This document shows positions 20,780 through 28,016 of a stretch of DNA of 41,645 nt, in pieces (within the stretch, counting starts at the first letter, position 1; each line of letters begins with the position of its first letter). The notes under the pieces were generated by a model that was not told where the DNA came from, ran no database searches, and was given only the letters and a program-made list of their open reading frames with translations. The stretch is taken from positions 1-41,645 of IMG/VR virus record IMGVR_UViG_3300035564_000010; one strand, written 5' to 3'. This DNA is from a virus. The translations under genes were made by a program, and so were the position numbers.

Positions 20780-21987
20780 AAATTGCCGTAATAGATTCAT
20801 CATACCCACTTTCAAAAATGCAGTATGGCGTTTCCGCGTCTTATCTCGTTTGGGAATTATTGCGGCACAGAATAACTCCCGCGCCCCTTAAGGATTCTGA
20901 TTTTATATTCGCTACCGTGCAAGACCCGCGTCAATGGCCTTACCTGAAATCATTGCGGGGAAAGTATCCCGGTAAAAAGATCATCGTCGGCGGATCGGCA
21001 AGCAGCGCGCCCTACTCTCTCGGCCTGTATTGCGATTGTGTTGTGGTGGGCGATGGGCAAGCCTTCATAAAAACCTTGACCGAATCAGGGTATGAGGCGG
21101 CGGTATCTTTGCCGAACATCTGGGTTGAAGCCGAACCAAGGCCCGTAACCATCGATCAAGGTTTCCCGTGGAATCTTCCGCCGATCATGGGAGATAATGG
21201 GCACGTAAATATTTTTATATCGAGAGGTTGCAAGAAAAAGTGTTATTTCTGCCAAACCGGATGGGCCTATGATTACCAGGAGACGGAAAATCTCAATCAA
21301 GTTTTATCTCAGGTTCAATCCTGTAAGGGGAAGAAAATCACCTATGTCTCAAATGACCTTGGACAATATAGCGGCATAGATTATCTTGATAGTAATGCGG
21401 ACGGGAGCTACTCCGTCGAATATATCCTGAAAAAGAAAATGCTTCCGAAGGCTCGAGTGGTGCGCCTCGGGGTTGAGGGCGTATCTGAAAAAATCCGGGG
21501 AATCATAAACAAGCCCATCAAAAATGATGATCTCTATAATCTCACACTTGCCTTGAATCGGGCCGGAAAATCCGTGAAGTTTTTTATGATGGCCGGATTT
21601 CCTTTTGAGACTGCCGAAGACTGGGGGGAATTGAAAGCCTTCATTATGCGCTATCGCCGGAAAGCGCAAAAGGGTACGCTGGAAATTAGTTTTTCCGCAT
21701 GGATACCGAGCCCATCAACGCCGATGTGCATCCTTCCCCTGAAAAACGATTATTGGGAAAGGTTCACGGCTTTTCGGGAATGGTTTTTTAATGCCGGGTG
21801 GTCGAATAAGATCAAACTCCTAAATCTTGCACAGCCTGAAACGCGCCTACAAAGCGCAATGGCGCACATGGGGTTAACTGAAAACGAATTGAGGGAAGGC
21901 GGGAAGTGGGGGCCGAATGATCGGATTGAATACCCATTCAAAAAAGCCGTCCATAAAATCGGGGAGAAATTATGGACGGCACTATGA
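20776..21987 (+). CDS. Radical SAM protein with B12-binding-like N-terminus (second of two)
   Basis: The protein has 403 residues and starts at an ATGA overlap. The N-terminal third looks like a B12-binding-type Rossmann domain, as in many radical SAM enzymes (KKIIVGGSASSAPYSLGLYC, CVVVGDGQAFIKTL), although a cobalamin-binding D-x-H-x2-G motif is not seen. The cluster motif is FISRGCKKKCYFCQTGW (C-x3-C-x2-C, near residue 155). Later strands include LGVEGVSEKIRG and FFMMAGFPFETAEDW, typical of the radical SAM barrel of MiaB/HemN-like proteins. The C-terminus is helical. The substrate is unknown. Coupling to a ParB-N protein suggests action on DNA or a nucleotide. Confidence 0.8.
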   Translation: MKIAVIDSSYPLSKMQYGVSASYLVWELLRHRITPAPLKDSDFIFATVQDPRQWPYLKSLRGKYPGKKIIVGGSASSAPYSLGLYCDCVVVGDGQAFIKTLTESGYEAAVSLPNIWVEAEPRPVTIDQGFPWNLPPIMGDNGHVNIFISRGCKKKCYFCQTGWAYDYQETENLNQVLSQVQSCKGKKITYVSNDLGQYSGIDYLDSNADGSYSVEYILKKKMLPKARVVRLGVEGVSEKIRGIINKPIKNDDLYNLTLALNRAGKSVKFFMMAGFPFETAEDWGELKAFIMRYRRKAQKGTLEISFSAWIPSPSTPMCILPLKNDYWERFTAFREWFFNAGWSNKIKLLNLAQPETRLQSAMAHMGLTENELREGGKWGPNDRIEYPFKKAVHKIGEKLWTAL

Positions 21988-21988
21988 A

Positions 21989-22285
21989 TTACTCAGATAT
22001 ACAAACCTCACCAGTCCGATTAAACAATGCCTTTTCGTTGCTCTGGTTTCTGTCGCGGCTGGCTGCCGCCCTCGATCCGAAAGCGCATTTGCTAAGATCA
22101 ATACACCCATTCACGCGCCTCCATCCCCACAGCCCCGAATGGAAATCTTGCGCCACAGGAAATTTTTCGTTGAAAGCATCAACCGGCGGCCTTCCGCCCT
22201 TCCGCCCGTTCGCGGCGGATGATTTTGCTTTTTTCTCGGATTTCACCCGGCCCATTGCGGCGGCGGCTTGTGATAATGTTTTCAT
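21989..22285 (-). CDS. Leftward small protein with a basic Gly-Gly-Arg-Pro motif, unknown function
   Basis: This leftward gene encodes 98 residues, MKTLSQAAAAMGRVKSEKKA, then KSSAANGRKGGRPPVDAF. The basic N-terminal part is a pattern often found in small phage or regulatory proteins. The rest (about 40-98) is less regular and may be read-through after loss of an earlier stop. It follows the 57-residue gene after a two-base gap (TAAGATG), so it is the second gene of an operon read from the promoter at 22499-22527. Its end lies one base from the end of the radical SAM gene, which is convergent. Confidence 0.5.
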   Translation of the reverse strand: MKTLSQAAAAMGRVKSEKKAKSSAANGRKGGRPPVDAFNEKFPVAQDFHSGLWGWRRVNGCIDLSKCAFGSRAAASRDRNQSNEKALFNRTGEVCISE

Positions 22286-22286
22286 C

Positions 22287-22460
22287 TTATGCCTCCTTCA
22301 AAATTGCGGGCCTCTGTGCTTCCCCCACGATCTGCGCCGCCTCATTACTCAGGCCGTTCGTGCTGCGGTTTTCTTCCAGCTTTTCAGCATCGGAATACAT
22401 CCCCCGAATTCTCAATTTCGATACCAGCCGATCCAATTCGTACCCTTTCGTGAAATTCAT
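22287..22460 (-). CDS. 57-residue leftward protein, first gene of the antisense operon
   Basis: On the reverse strand the ATG at 22460 is preceded by AAAGGAGG with good spacing. It encodes 57 residues: MNFTKGYELDRLVSKLRIRG, MYSDAEKLEENRSTNGLSNE, AAQIVGEAQRPAILKEA. It is helical and charged. No family is recognised. The strong ribosome binding site and a consensus promoter 40 bases upstream make it a convincing gene. Its stop is two bases from the next start. A role during lysogeny, or as a toxin/antitoxin or regulator pair, is possible but unsupported. Confidence 0.6.
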   Translation of the reverse strand: MNFTKGYELDRLVSKLRIRGMYSDAEKLEENRSTNGLSNEAAQIVGEAQRPAILKEA

Positions 22461-22498
22461 AGCCAATCCTCCTTTGGTTTATTTTCTCTGTTGGCCCT

Positions 22499-22527
22499 AA
22501 TATATATCCTATCGTTTGGTTTGTCAA
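22499..22527 (-). promoter_or_regulatory. Consensus sigma-70 promoter of the leftward operon
   Basis: On the reverse strand TTGACA (complement of 22522-22527) is followed after exactly 17 bases by TATATT (complement of 22499-22504). The start codon of the first leftward gene is about 39 bases further. The spacer holds an AACCAAACGA sequence that recurs near 23.74 kb, so a regulator may bind here. This is the best promoter match I found in the window. Confidence 0.75.
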
Positions 22528-22605
22528 GAGAAATCTTTAAAAATGATTACGAAAGAAATCAACACGTTACGCGAAAAGGTGAAAATAAATGGATGAGGTG
22601 ATGAG

Positions 22606-22914
22606 ATGAGAGGCGGAGCAAGGCCCGGCAGGATAGCCTCCCTGAAGCCATCTATCCCTACCCTGGATACCCGGAGGGGTGCGCCTGTTGCGGTGCCAAG
22701 GATCAGGGGAAGCGAGCTTACGAGGATCAGGGAGCGGATAGCCATCAGGGATGGGTACCAGTGTCGGAAGTGCGGACGGGTGACGGTGCATGGCGAGGTT
22801 GATCATATCGTGCCGTTATATTCAGGAGGACGCGAGAGCGATGAGAACAGGTGGTGGCTGTGCCCTGATTGCCACCGTGTTAAAAGCGAACAGGAAGAGA
22901 AGGGAAGGATATGA
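22606..22914 (+). CDS. HNH endonuclease (first of two)
   Basis: The product has 102 residues. GATGAGGTG lies before the ATG. The HNH fold is clear: RDGYQCRKCGRVTV (zinc knuckle), HGEVDHIVPLYSGGRESDEN (DH pair and Asn), WWLCPDCHRVK (second knuckle and His). In HK97-type phages a small HNH protein near the terminase aids DNA cleavage during packaging, and here the terminase genes follow about 2 kb later. It could also be a free-standing endonuclease. The 3' end is coupled to the second HNH gene (ATGA). Confidence 0.75.
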   Translation: MRGGARPGRIASLKPSIPTLDTRRGAPVAVPRIRGSELTRIRERIAIRDGYQCRKCGRVTVHGEVDHIVPLYSGGRESDENRWWLCPDCHRVKSEQEEKGRI

Positions 22915-23675
22915 ACAGCAACGAGCGCGAAAAGAAAAGGCGCGATTCCCTATCTGATTCAATGGTCAAGAAGACCATCTATATTCAGGGCAAAGGCAAT
23001 ATCAGATATAGCGACATCACGCCCGAGATGATCGAAGTAAAGAGGGCGGCGATCATGGCACATAGGAAGCACAGGGTTGAGGGATCAGGCCCCTCATGTA
23101 AGGTCTACTTCCCGACCTGCAAGGTGTGCGGATGCGTCTTTACTGCAAGGCAAAGCACCGCCCTTACATGTTCCCCTGAGTGCCGGCAAGAGAAGGCCCG
23201 TAGGTATTCCCTGAGAAGGGATAGCGCAAAGAAGCAATTAAAAGAGAGGCTATGTACGGAATGCGGCAAGCCATTTGTGTCCGAATACGGCAACAAGCGA
23301 AGGGCATTCTGTTCAACGCTATGTGCATGTAGGCATGATCTACATGACAGGCATGATAGGCAAAGGGCACGGAAGTATGGTGTTGTCTATCAGTACATCA
23401 ATCCCAAGAAGGTATTTAAACGTGACGGGTATCGATGCCAGATATGCGGCAAGGCTACACCAATGAGCAGGCGTGGCACATGCTATCCAAACGCACCGGA
23501 GCTCGACCATAGGATTCCGATATCGAAAGGTGGTGGTCATGTGTATGACAATGTGCAATGCGCTTGCCGCTCTTGTAATGGGAAGAAATCAAACCATAGC
23601 GAAGCGGGACAGGTTTCATTATTCACAATAGAAACAACAACATACCGGGGGCGGCTCCGATCTTTGGGGATCTGA
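22911..23675 (+). CDS. Larger HNH endonuclease with zinc-finger repeats (second of two)
   Basis: The product has 254 residues. It has three zinc-type modules: TCKVCGCVFTARQSTALTCS with CRQEKARR, then LCTECGKPFVSEYGNKRRAF with CSTLCACR, then a C-terminal HNH core (FKRDGYRCQICGK, NAPELDHRIPISKGGGHVYD, CRSCNGKKSNHSE). This architecture is typical of phage HNH proteins that may be mobile or homing. It is coupled to the smaller HNH gene. Base use looks AT-richer than in the following genes, which fits recent acquisition, though I did not measure it. Confidence 0.75.
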   Translation: MNSNEREKKRRDSLSDSMVKKTIYIQGKGNIRYSDITPEMIEVKRAAIMAHRKHRVEGSGPSCKVYFPTCKVCGCVFTARQSTALTCSPECRQEKARRYSLRRDSAKKQLKERLCTECGKPFVSEYGNKRRAFCSTLCACRHDLHDRHDRQRARKYGVVYQYINPKKVFKRDGYRCQICGKATPMSRRGTCYPNAPELDHRIPISKGGGHVYDNVQCACRSCNGKKSNHSEAGQVSLFTIETTTYRGRLRSLGI

Positions 23676-23682
23676 GGTCAGC

Positions 23683-23752
23683 GTAACCGCATGGTTACCC
23701 ATTCGCAGAATTAATTCCCCGTTTGGTTTTCTCGTTTCCCGAAAAACCAAAC
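23683..23752 (+). promoter_or_regulatory. Two inverted repeats upstream of the ParB-N/methyltransferase gene
   Basis: GTAACC (23683-23688) and GGTTAC (23693-23698) form a perfect 16-bp palindrome-like site with a GCAT centre. Further on, GTTTGGTTTT (23721-23730) and AAAACCAAAC (23743-23752) are exact reverse complements of 10 bp, extended by TCG/CGA inside the loop. The second lies directly before the AAGAGGAGG site of the methyltransferase gene. No T-run follows. Either could be an operator, and the hairpin could control translation. GTTTGGTTT also occurs near the leftward promoter at 22.5 kb. Confidence 0.5.
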
Positions 23753-23768
23753 CCAAGAGGAGGTATAG

Positions 23769-24968
23769 ATGAAAATTGAAATAAAAACGGTCAAGTTGAG
23801 TGAAATAAAAATCAATCCAGAAAACCCAAGGCGGATATGCAACCAGGAGATGGACCGCCTCGTAAAATCCCTGACCGACTTCCCCGATATGCTCAACATC
23901 CGGGAGATCGTCGTGGACGAAACCATGACCGTCCTGGGCGGCAACATGCGCCTCATGGCCCTCCGGAAGACCGGGGCGAAGGAAGCCACGGCCAAGATCG
24001 TCCGGGGCCTCACGGACGCACAGAAACGGGAATTTGTCATAAAAGACAACGGTTCCTTCGGGGAATGGAACTTCGATCTACTGGCCAACGGGTGGGCCGA
24101 CCTCCCCCTTGTCGATTGGGGTGTGGATCTTCCTGAGGATTGGCTGTCCTCGACTGCCCCAGATGGCACCGCCGACGCCGAGCCTCAGATTGACCGGGCG
24201 GAGGAGTTGAACAAAACGTGGAAAGTCAAGGCGGGCGACCTGTTCCAGATCGGCACCCATCGCCTCCTCTGCGGCGATTCAACGAAGGCGGAGGACGTGG
24301 CGCGGGTTATGGGGGGAGAGAAGGCCCTTGTCTTTTCCGATCCGCCCTATGGTGTGTCAATCGTCAGCACCGACAAAACCACGGGCTCCATCGGATTCGG
24401 CGGAAAGCTTGGTTTTGTCGGTGCTGGCGGAATGGTTCCGGTAAATGCCTATCATCCCATCATCGGGGATGACACGACGGCGACAGCGGAGGGGTTTTAT
24501 AAAGCCTGCCTTGATGCCGGGATGAATGATTTTGTTTTGTGGGGCGGGAATTACTTCACAGCCTTCTTGCCCGCCTCTCCCTGCTGGCTGATATGGGACA
24601 AGCGGGAGGACATCCCATCAAACAATTTTGCGGACTGTGAAATCGCATGGACGAGCTTCGATAAACCGTCGCGGATTTATCGGCACCTTTGGAGCGGGTT
24701 GCTTCGAAAGGGCAACCGGAAGGATGAGCTTATAGGCCGGGTGCATCCAACTCAAAAACCCGTCGGCCTTGCGGTCAACATCATGCAGGACTTTCCGTCT
24801 GACATTTACTTTGACGGCTTTCTCGGCAGCGGATCGTTTATGGTGGCGGCGCAAAATGTCGGCAAGCGAATGTATGGGATTGAGATGGACGCCTCATACG
24901 CGGCAACAGTCCTCCAGCGCATGACCGACGCCTTCCCGGGCATAGAAATCAAGAGGATCAAGGAGTGA
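23769..24968 (+). CDS. ParB-N/DNA methyltransferase fusion (N6-adenine or N4-cytosine type)
   Basis: The protein has 399 residues, with AAGAGGAGG before the ATG. Residues about 1-80 are a ParB-like domain (VKLSEIKINPENPRRICNQE, VLGGNMRLMALRK). The methyltransferase follows: GDSTKAEDVARVMGGEKALV, the catalytic FSDPPYG (motif IV), HPTQKPVGLAVNIMQDF and FDGFLGSGSFMVAAQ (SAM-binding F-x-G-x-G). Motif IV precedes the SAM-binding motif, the beta-class order. Such enzymes modify adenine N6 or cytosine N4 and may protect phage DNA from host restriction. It lies directly before the terminase genes. The target site cannot be read from the sequence. Confidence 0.85.
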   Translation: MKIEIKTVKLSEIKINPENPRRICNQEMDRLVKSLTDFPDMLNIREIVVDETMTVLGGNMRLMALRKTGAKEATAKIVRGLTDAQKREFVIKDNGSFGEWNFDLLANGWADLPLVDWGVDLPEDWLSSTAPDGTADAEPQIDRAEELNKTWKVKAGDLFQIGTHRLLCGDSTKAEDVARVMGGEKALVFSDPPYGVSIVSTDKTTGSIGFGGKLGFVGAGGMVPVNAYHPIIGDDTTATAEGFYKACLDAGMNDFVLWGGNYFTAFLPASPCWLIWDKREDIPSNNFADCEIAWTSFDKPSRIYRHLWSGLLRKGNRKDELIGRVHPTQKPVGLAVNIMQDFPSDIYFDGFLGSGSFMVAAQNVGKRMYGIEMDASYAATVLQRMTDAFPGIEIKRIKE

Positions 24969-24972
24969 CACC

Positions 24973-25464
24973 ATGAGAGGCGGATGGAGACCAGGCGGCG
25001 GAAGGCCGAAGGGAGTGAAGGACAAGGCGCCGAGGAAATCCCGCAAACCGGAACCGACCGAGGCGGAAAAGACCCGGCAGATGCTGGCGATGGGGATCAA
25101 GGCGAAGGCCCGATTTTATCAGGATTACCTTTTACGGTGCAGCCGGGGCGAAAAGCTGACGGTATCCGAGCAGAAGATGATGGAGAAGCTCGGGGCGGAG
25201 CTGGAGGCCGAGGTGGGGGAGAAGCCGCCGGCGGCACTCGAGATCGGGGAGAAATTGCAGCCCCTCGATTTCATGCTGCAGGTGATGAATGACCCGAAAG
25301 AGGATAAGGAACTCCGGGCGAGGATGGCAGTGGCCGCCGCCCCCTTCTGCCACCCCCGAAAAGGTGAGGGCGCCGGGAAGAAGGACGAGAAAAACGACCG
25401 GGCCAAGGCCGCCGGATCGGGTAAGTTCGCGGCCAGCGCGCCGCCTCTCAGGGTGGTTAAGTGA
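24973..25464 (+). CDS. Probable small terminase subunit
   Basis: The product has 163 residues, with AAGGAG eight bases before the ATG. It begins MRGGWRPGGGRPKGVKDKAP, a basic, Gly/Arg-rich opening common in phage small terminase subunits. A helical middle part follows (RFYQDYLLRC, VSEQKMMEKLGAELEAEVGE, LDFMLQVMNDPKEDKELRAR), then a basic tail. It is directly followed by the large terminase gene with an overlap of one base. It should recognise the packaging site and guide the large subunit. Assignment is by position and general pattern rather than a firm domain match. Confidence 0.65.
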   Translation: MRGGWRPGGGRPKGVKDKAPRKSRKPEPTEAEKTRQMLAMGIKAKARFYQDYLLRCSRGEKLTVSEQKMMEKLGAELEAEVGEKPPAALEIGEKLQPLDFMLQVMNDPKEDKELRARMAVAAAPFCHPRKGEGAGKKDEKNDRAKAAGSGKFAASAPPLRVVK

Positions 25465-27191
25465 TGTCTCACAGTACGGCCTGTAAAGATTGGGAATCCC
25501 GGATCATGGCGGGTGAATCACTGACCCCTCCGCCCATATTCCCGGACGAGGCGGCGGCCGGCCTTGCCGTATTCAAGGAATTGCGGCTTGTTGACGTGCT
25601 TAACCGCCCGACGTTGGCAGAAACCGGAAGACCGTGGATATTTGATTTTGTGAGTTCCGTTTTCGGCGCCTATGATGCCGAATCCGGGCGGCGGTTAATC
25701 TCTGAATTTTTCCTTTCCGTGAGTAAGAAAAACTCGAAAAGTACCCTTGCGGCGGCGCTCATGATGGTAATGCTGATAAGAAACTGGCGCGACTCCGCTG
25801 AATTTCTTATCCTTTCGCCGACTGTGGAGATCGCCGGTAATAGCTTCAATCCCGCAAGGGACATGATAAAGGCGGATGAAGAGCTTTCCGATTTATTCCT
25901 TGTCCAGGAGCATTATCGGCAAATCACGCACCGGGGGACGGGGGCGACTCTCAAGGTTGTAGCTGCGGCCAATGAGACAGTGGGAGGGAAGAAGGCCACG
26001 GGGATACTCCTTGACGAATGCTGGGTGTTCGGCAAGATGGCCAACGCTGAAAACATCCTCCGGGAGGCTTGCGGCGGACTCGCCTCACGCCCGGAAGGGT
26101 TTGTTATTTGGCTGACGACGCAGAGCGACGAAGCACCCGCCGGGATCTTCAAGCAGAAGCTGGACTATGCCCGCGGCGTCCGGGATGGCCGGATTGACGA
26201 CAACAGCTTTCTGCCCGTCTTGTACGAAATGCCCGAGTCCATCCTGAAAGAGAAAAAGCACCTGGAGCCGAAATTCTGGTTTGTCACCAACCCGAACCTG
26301 GGCGCGTCGGTCGATGAGGCTTTCCTTTCCCGTGAGTTCAAGAAGGCGGAAGAGGCGGGCGACGAATCGATGCAGGGCTTCCTGGCCAAACACCTGAACG
26401 TGGAGATGGGGCTTTCCCTCCGGTCCCAGCGATGGGCCGGCGCCGACTTCTGGGAAGCTGCGGCCGGTCACCTCCAAGATCCTCCCGTGATCGTCACTTT
26501 CGAATACCTCCTTAAGCACTCCGAAGTCATAGAAAACGGGATTGACGGCGGCGGTCTCGACGATCTCCTGGGGTATTCTGCGCTCGGGAGGGAAATTGAT
26601 ACAGGACGCTGGCTCCTATTCACCCGCGCATGGTGCAACCCGATTGCCCTAGAGCGCCGGAAATCCGAGGCGGCCCGGTATCGGGACTTCGAGAAGGACG
26701 GCGACCTGATCATTGTGGAAGAGATCGGCCAGGACATCCGGCAGTGCGGGGAGATCGTGCGGCGGTGTGAAGCGTCCGGACTCCTTGACCGGATCGGAGT
26801 TGATCAGGCGGGCATCGGGGCCATCGCGGACGAGATCGAGGCGGGCGATGAAAAGGGCGATGGGGCGATCGAGCATGAGCGGATCGTCGGCATACCCCAG
26901 GGGTGGCGGCTCAACGGTGCGATCAAGACGCTTGAGCGAAAGGTGGCGGAGCGGTCGCTGATCCACGGCGGACAGGCGCTCATGGCCTGGTGCGTCGGAA
27001 ACGCGAAGGTGGAGCCCCGGGGGAACGCGATCAGCATCACGAAACAGGCGAGTGGTACCGGGAAGATCGATCCGCTTATGGCGACGTTCAACTGCGTGGC
27101 GCTGATGGCCATGAACCCAGAGGCGCGGGCAGGAAAAACGGTTTACAAGGGCATGACGGCCGACGAAATGAAGGCGAGGATGACACTTTAA
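25464..27191 (+). CDS. terL: Terminase large subunit (HK97/YmfN type)
   Basis: The ATG at 25464 overlaps the previous stop (TGATG); a GTG one codon upstream is possible. The product is 575 residues, a usual length. The ATPase shows SVSKKNSKST (Walker A variant lacking the usual Gly, as in the HK97 group), FLILSPTVEIA, and ATGILLDECWVFG (Walker B, LLDE). The nuclease half has GGGLDDLLGYSA (metal-binding Asp pair), RIGVDQAGIGAIADE and a late Asp in KIDPLMATF. It cuts concatemeric DNA and drives packaging into the prohead. It is followed by a zinc-ribbon gene and a helix-turn-helix gene rather than directly by the portal. Confidence 0.9.
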   Translation: MSHSTACKDWESRIMAGESLTPPPIFPDEAAAGLAVFKELRLVDVLNRPTLAETGRPWIFDFVSSVFGAYDAESGRRLISEFFLSVSKKNSKSTLAAALMMVMLIRNWRDSAEFLILSPTVEIAGNSFNPARDMIKADEELSDLFLVQEHYRQITHRGTGATLKVVAAANETVGGKKATGILLDECWVFGKMANAENILREACGGLASRPEGFVIWLTTQSDEAPAGIFKQKLDYARGVRDGRIDDNSFLPVLYEMPESILKEKKHLEPKFWFVTNPNLGASVDEAFLSREFKKAEEAGDESMQGFLAKHLNVEMGLSLRSQRWAGADFWEAAAGHLQDPPVIVTFEYLLKHSEVIENGIDGGGLDDLLGYSALGREIDTGRWLLFTRAWCNPIALERRKSEAARYRDFEKDGDLIIVEEIGQDIRQCGEIVRRCEASGLLDRIGVDQAGIGAIADEIEAGDEKGDGAIEHERIVGIPQGWRLNGAIKTLERKVAERSLIHGGQALMAWCVGNAKVEPRGNAISITKQASGTGKIDPLMATFNCVALMAMNPEARAGKTVYKGMTADEMKARMTL

Positions 27192-27209
27192 CCGAAAGGA
27201 GAATTGAAA

Positions 27210-27449
27210 ATGGGAGAAGCAGTACGAAGAATGGCGGCGGGCGGTCCACAGTTCCAGCAACTCAAACCCGGCCAACAGTTCCAAATCGACCTCAAGAACG
27301 CAACCCCGAAAGTCTGCGAATGCGGCAGCGAGTTTTTCACCCCGGCCGTGAAGCTCTTTACCGTCTCCGCCCTGGTATCACCGACGGGCATAGACATGGT
27401 GGCGCAACAGCCGGTGTTGGTGTGTATGGGTTGCAAGAAAGTCGCCTGA
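27210..27449 (+). CDS. Small zinc-ribbon protein
   Basis: I choose the ATG at 27210, nine bases after AAAGGAG, over a TTG at 27204. The product has 79 residues: a Gln-rich N-terminus (GPQFQQLKPGQQFQIDLKNA), then a zinc ribbon (VCECGSEFFT and VLVCMGCKKVA, two C-x-C/C-x2-C knuckles). Similar zinc-ribbon proteins lie near terminase genes in other phages. Its function is unknown. Confidence 0.6.
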   Translation: MGEAVRRMAAGGPQFQQLKPGQQFQIDLKNATPKVCECGSEFFTPAVKLFTVSALVSPTGIDMVAQQPVLVCMGCKKVA

Positions 27450-27498
27450 GGGTAACGCTTTTCGGGGGCGCGCATCGTTCACGCGCAGAAGGAGAGCC

Positions 27499-27675
27499 AT
27501 GACTGACATCCTGATCGGCTGGAAAGAAATATCGACCTACTTGCGCGTGAGTGAAAAGACCGCCGTTCGATATCAGAAAGAGCGGGGCCTCCCCGTGGAG
27601 AAAGATCCGGCCGGCCACCCCATAATCAAGAAAGATCACGCCGATGAATGGCGTTTGAATGCCGCGAATCCCTGA
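27499..27675 (+). CDS. Small helix-turn-helix (MerR/excisionase-like) DNA-binding protein
   Basis: The ATG at 27499 has AAGGAGAG upstream and opens 58 codons. The sequence ILIGWKEISTYLRVSEKTAV, RYQKERGLPVEKDPAGHPII, KKDHADEWRLN is the winged helix-turn-helix of the excisionase/MerR type (also called HTH_17). Such proteins bind DNA, sometimes as packaging factors or regulators. Four 10-bp-spaced TGTCC-type repeats begin three bases after its stop, which would be natural binding sites; this is an inference. Confidence 0.65.
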   Translation: MTDILIGWKEISTYLRVSEKTAVRYQKERGLPVEKDPAGHPIIKKDHADEWRLNAANP

Positions 27676-27677
27676 CG

Positions 27678-27717
27678 TGTCCGCTTTTGTCCTATTTTGA
27701 CCGTCTTTGTCCGTTGC
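27678..27717 (+). repeat. Four phased 10-bp TGTCC-type repeats
   Basis: TGTCCGCTTT, TGTCCTATTT, TGACCGTCTT and TGTCCGTTGC lie head to tail, with the TG(T/A)CC cores at exactly 10-bp steps (27678, 27688, 27698, 27708). They occupy the start of the 134-base gap before the portal operon. The regular helical spacing suggests a protein-binding array. No clear promoter could be set in the rest of the gap (a TTGACA at 27771 lacks a good partner). Confidence 0.6.
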
Positions 27718-27809
27718 GACAAATCTTATTAATCTGCCATTATCCCATCAAAAGAGCAATCCCATATTTTTTGACAGTAATTCTCGGAAAGTGAGCACGG
27801 TATGAGGAA

Positions 27810-28016
27810 GTGAGCCTTGTCTCCATACTCAAAACGATTAAATCCCGGATCAGTGCGGCATGGGCGGCGCTCGACATCCGGGATTTGCTCGTTTACGGGG
27901 GGCTCCTCTCCATCGGCTATGGCCTCTATCAGTTCCGGCCGTGGCTCGGCTGGACGGCATTCGGCGTCGTCTCGATGCTCCTGGGGCTCGGCTGGCTCTT
28001 TAGGGTGAGGAAATAA
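27810..28016 (+). CDS. Small two-span membrane protein preceding the portal
   Basis: The start is a GTG at 27810, with TGAGGAAG upstream. The product has 68 residues with a hydrophobic region (LLVYGGLLSIGYGLYQF, then WTAFGVVSMLLGLGWLF) that could form two membrane segments. Short membrane proteins occur just before the portal gene in several HK97-like phages. Its stop overlaps the portal start (TAATG), indicating coupling. Function unknown. Confidence 0.6.
   Translation: MSLVSILKTIKSRISAAWAALDIRDLLVYGGLLSIGYGLYQFRPWLGWTAFGVVSMLLGLGWLFRVRK

Noticed and set aside
17314-21987. Thymidine hypermodification pathway based on the radical SAM genes
   Set aside because: No thymidylate hydroxymethylase-like gene, DNA-base kinase or PLP-dependent modifier was seen, so this named pathway is not supported. 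Only a more general modification role was kept as inference.
26649-27284. A 211-codon reverse-strand frame under the terminase gene
   Set aside because: It is a shadow of the terminase reading frame, with no motif and no start signal.
27771-27806. Late promoter from TTGACA at 27771 before the portal operon
   Set aside because: No acceptable -10 element lies 16-18 bases downstream. The nearest TATGAG is about 24 bases away.
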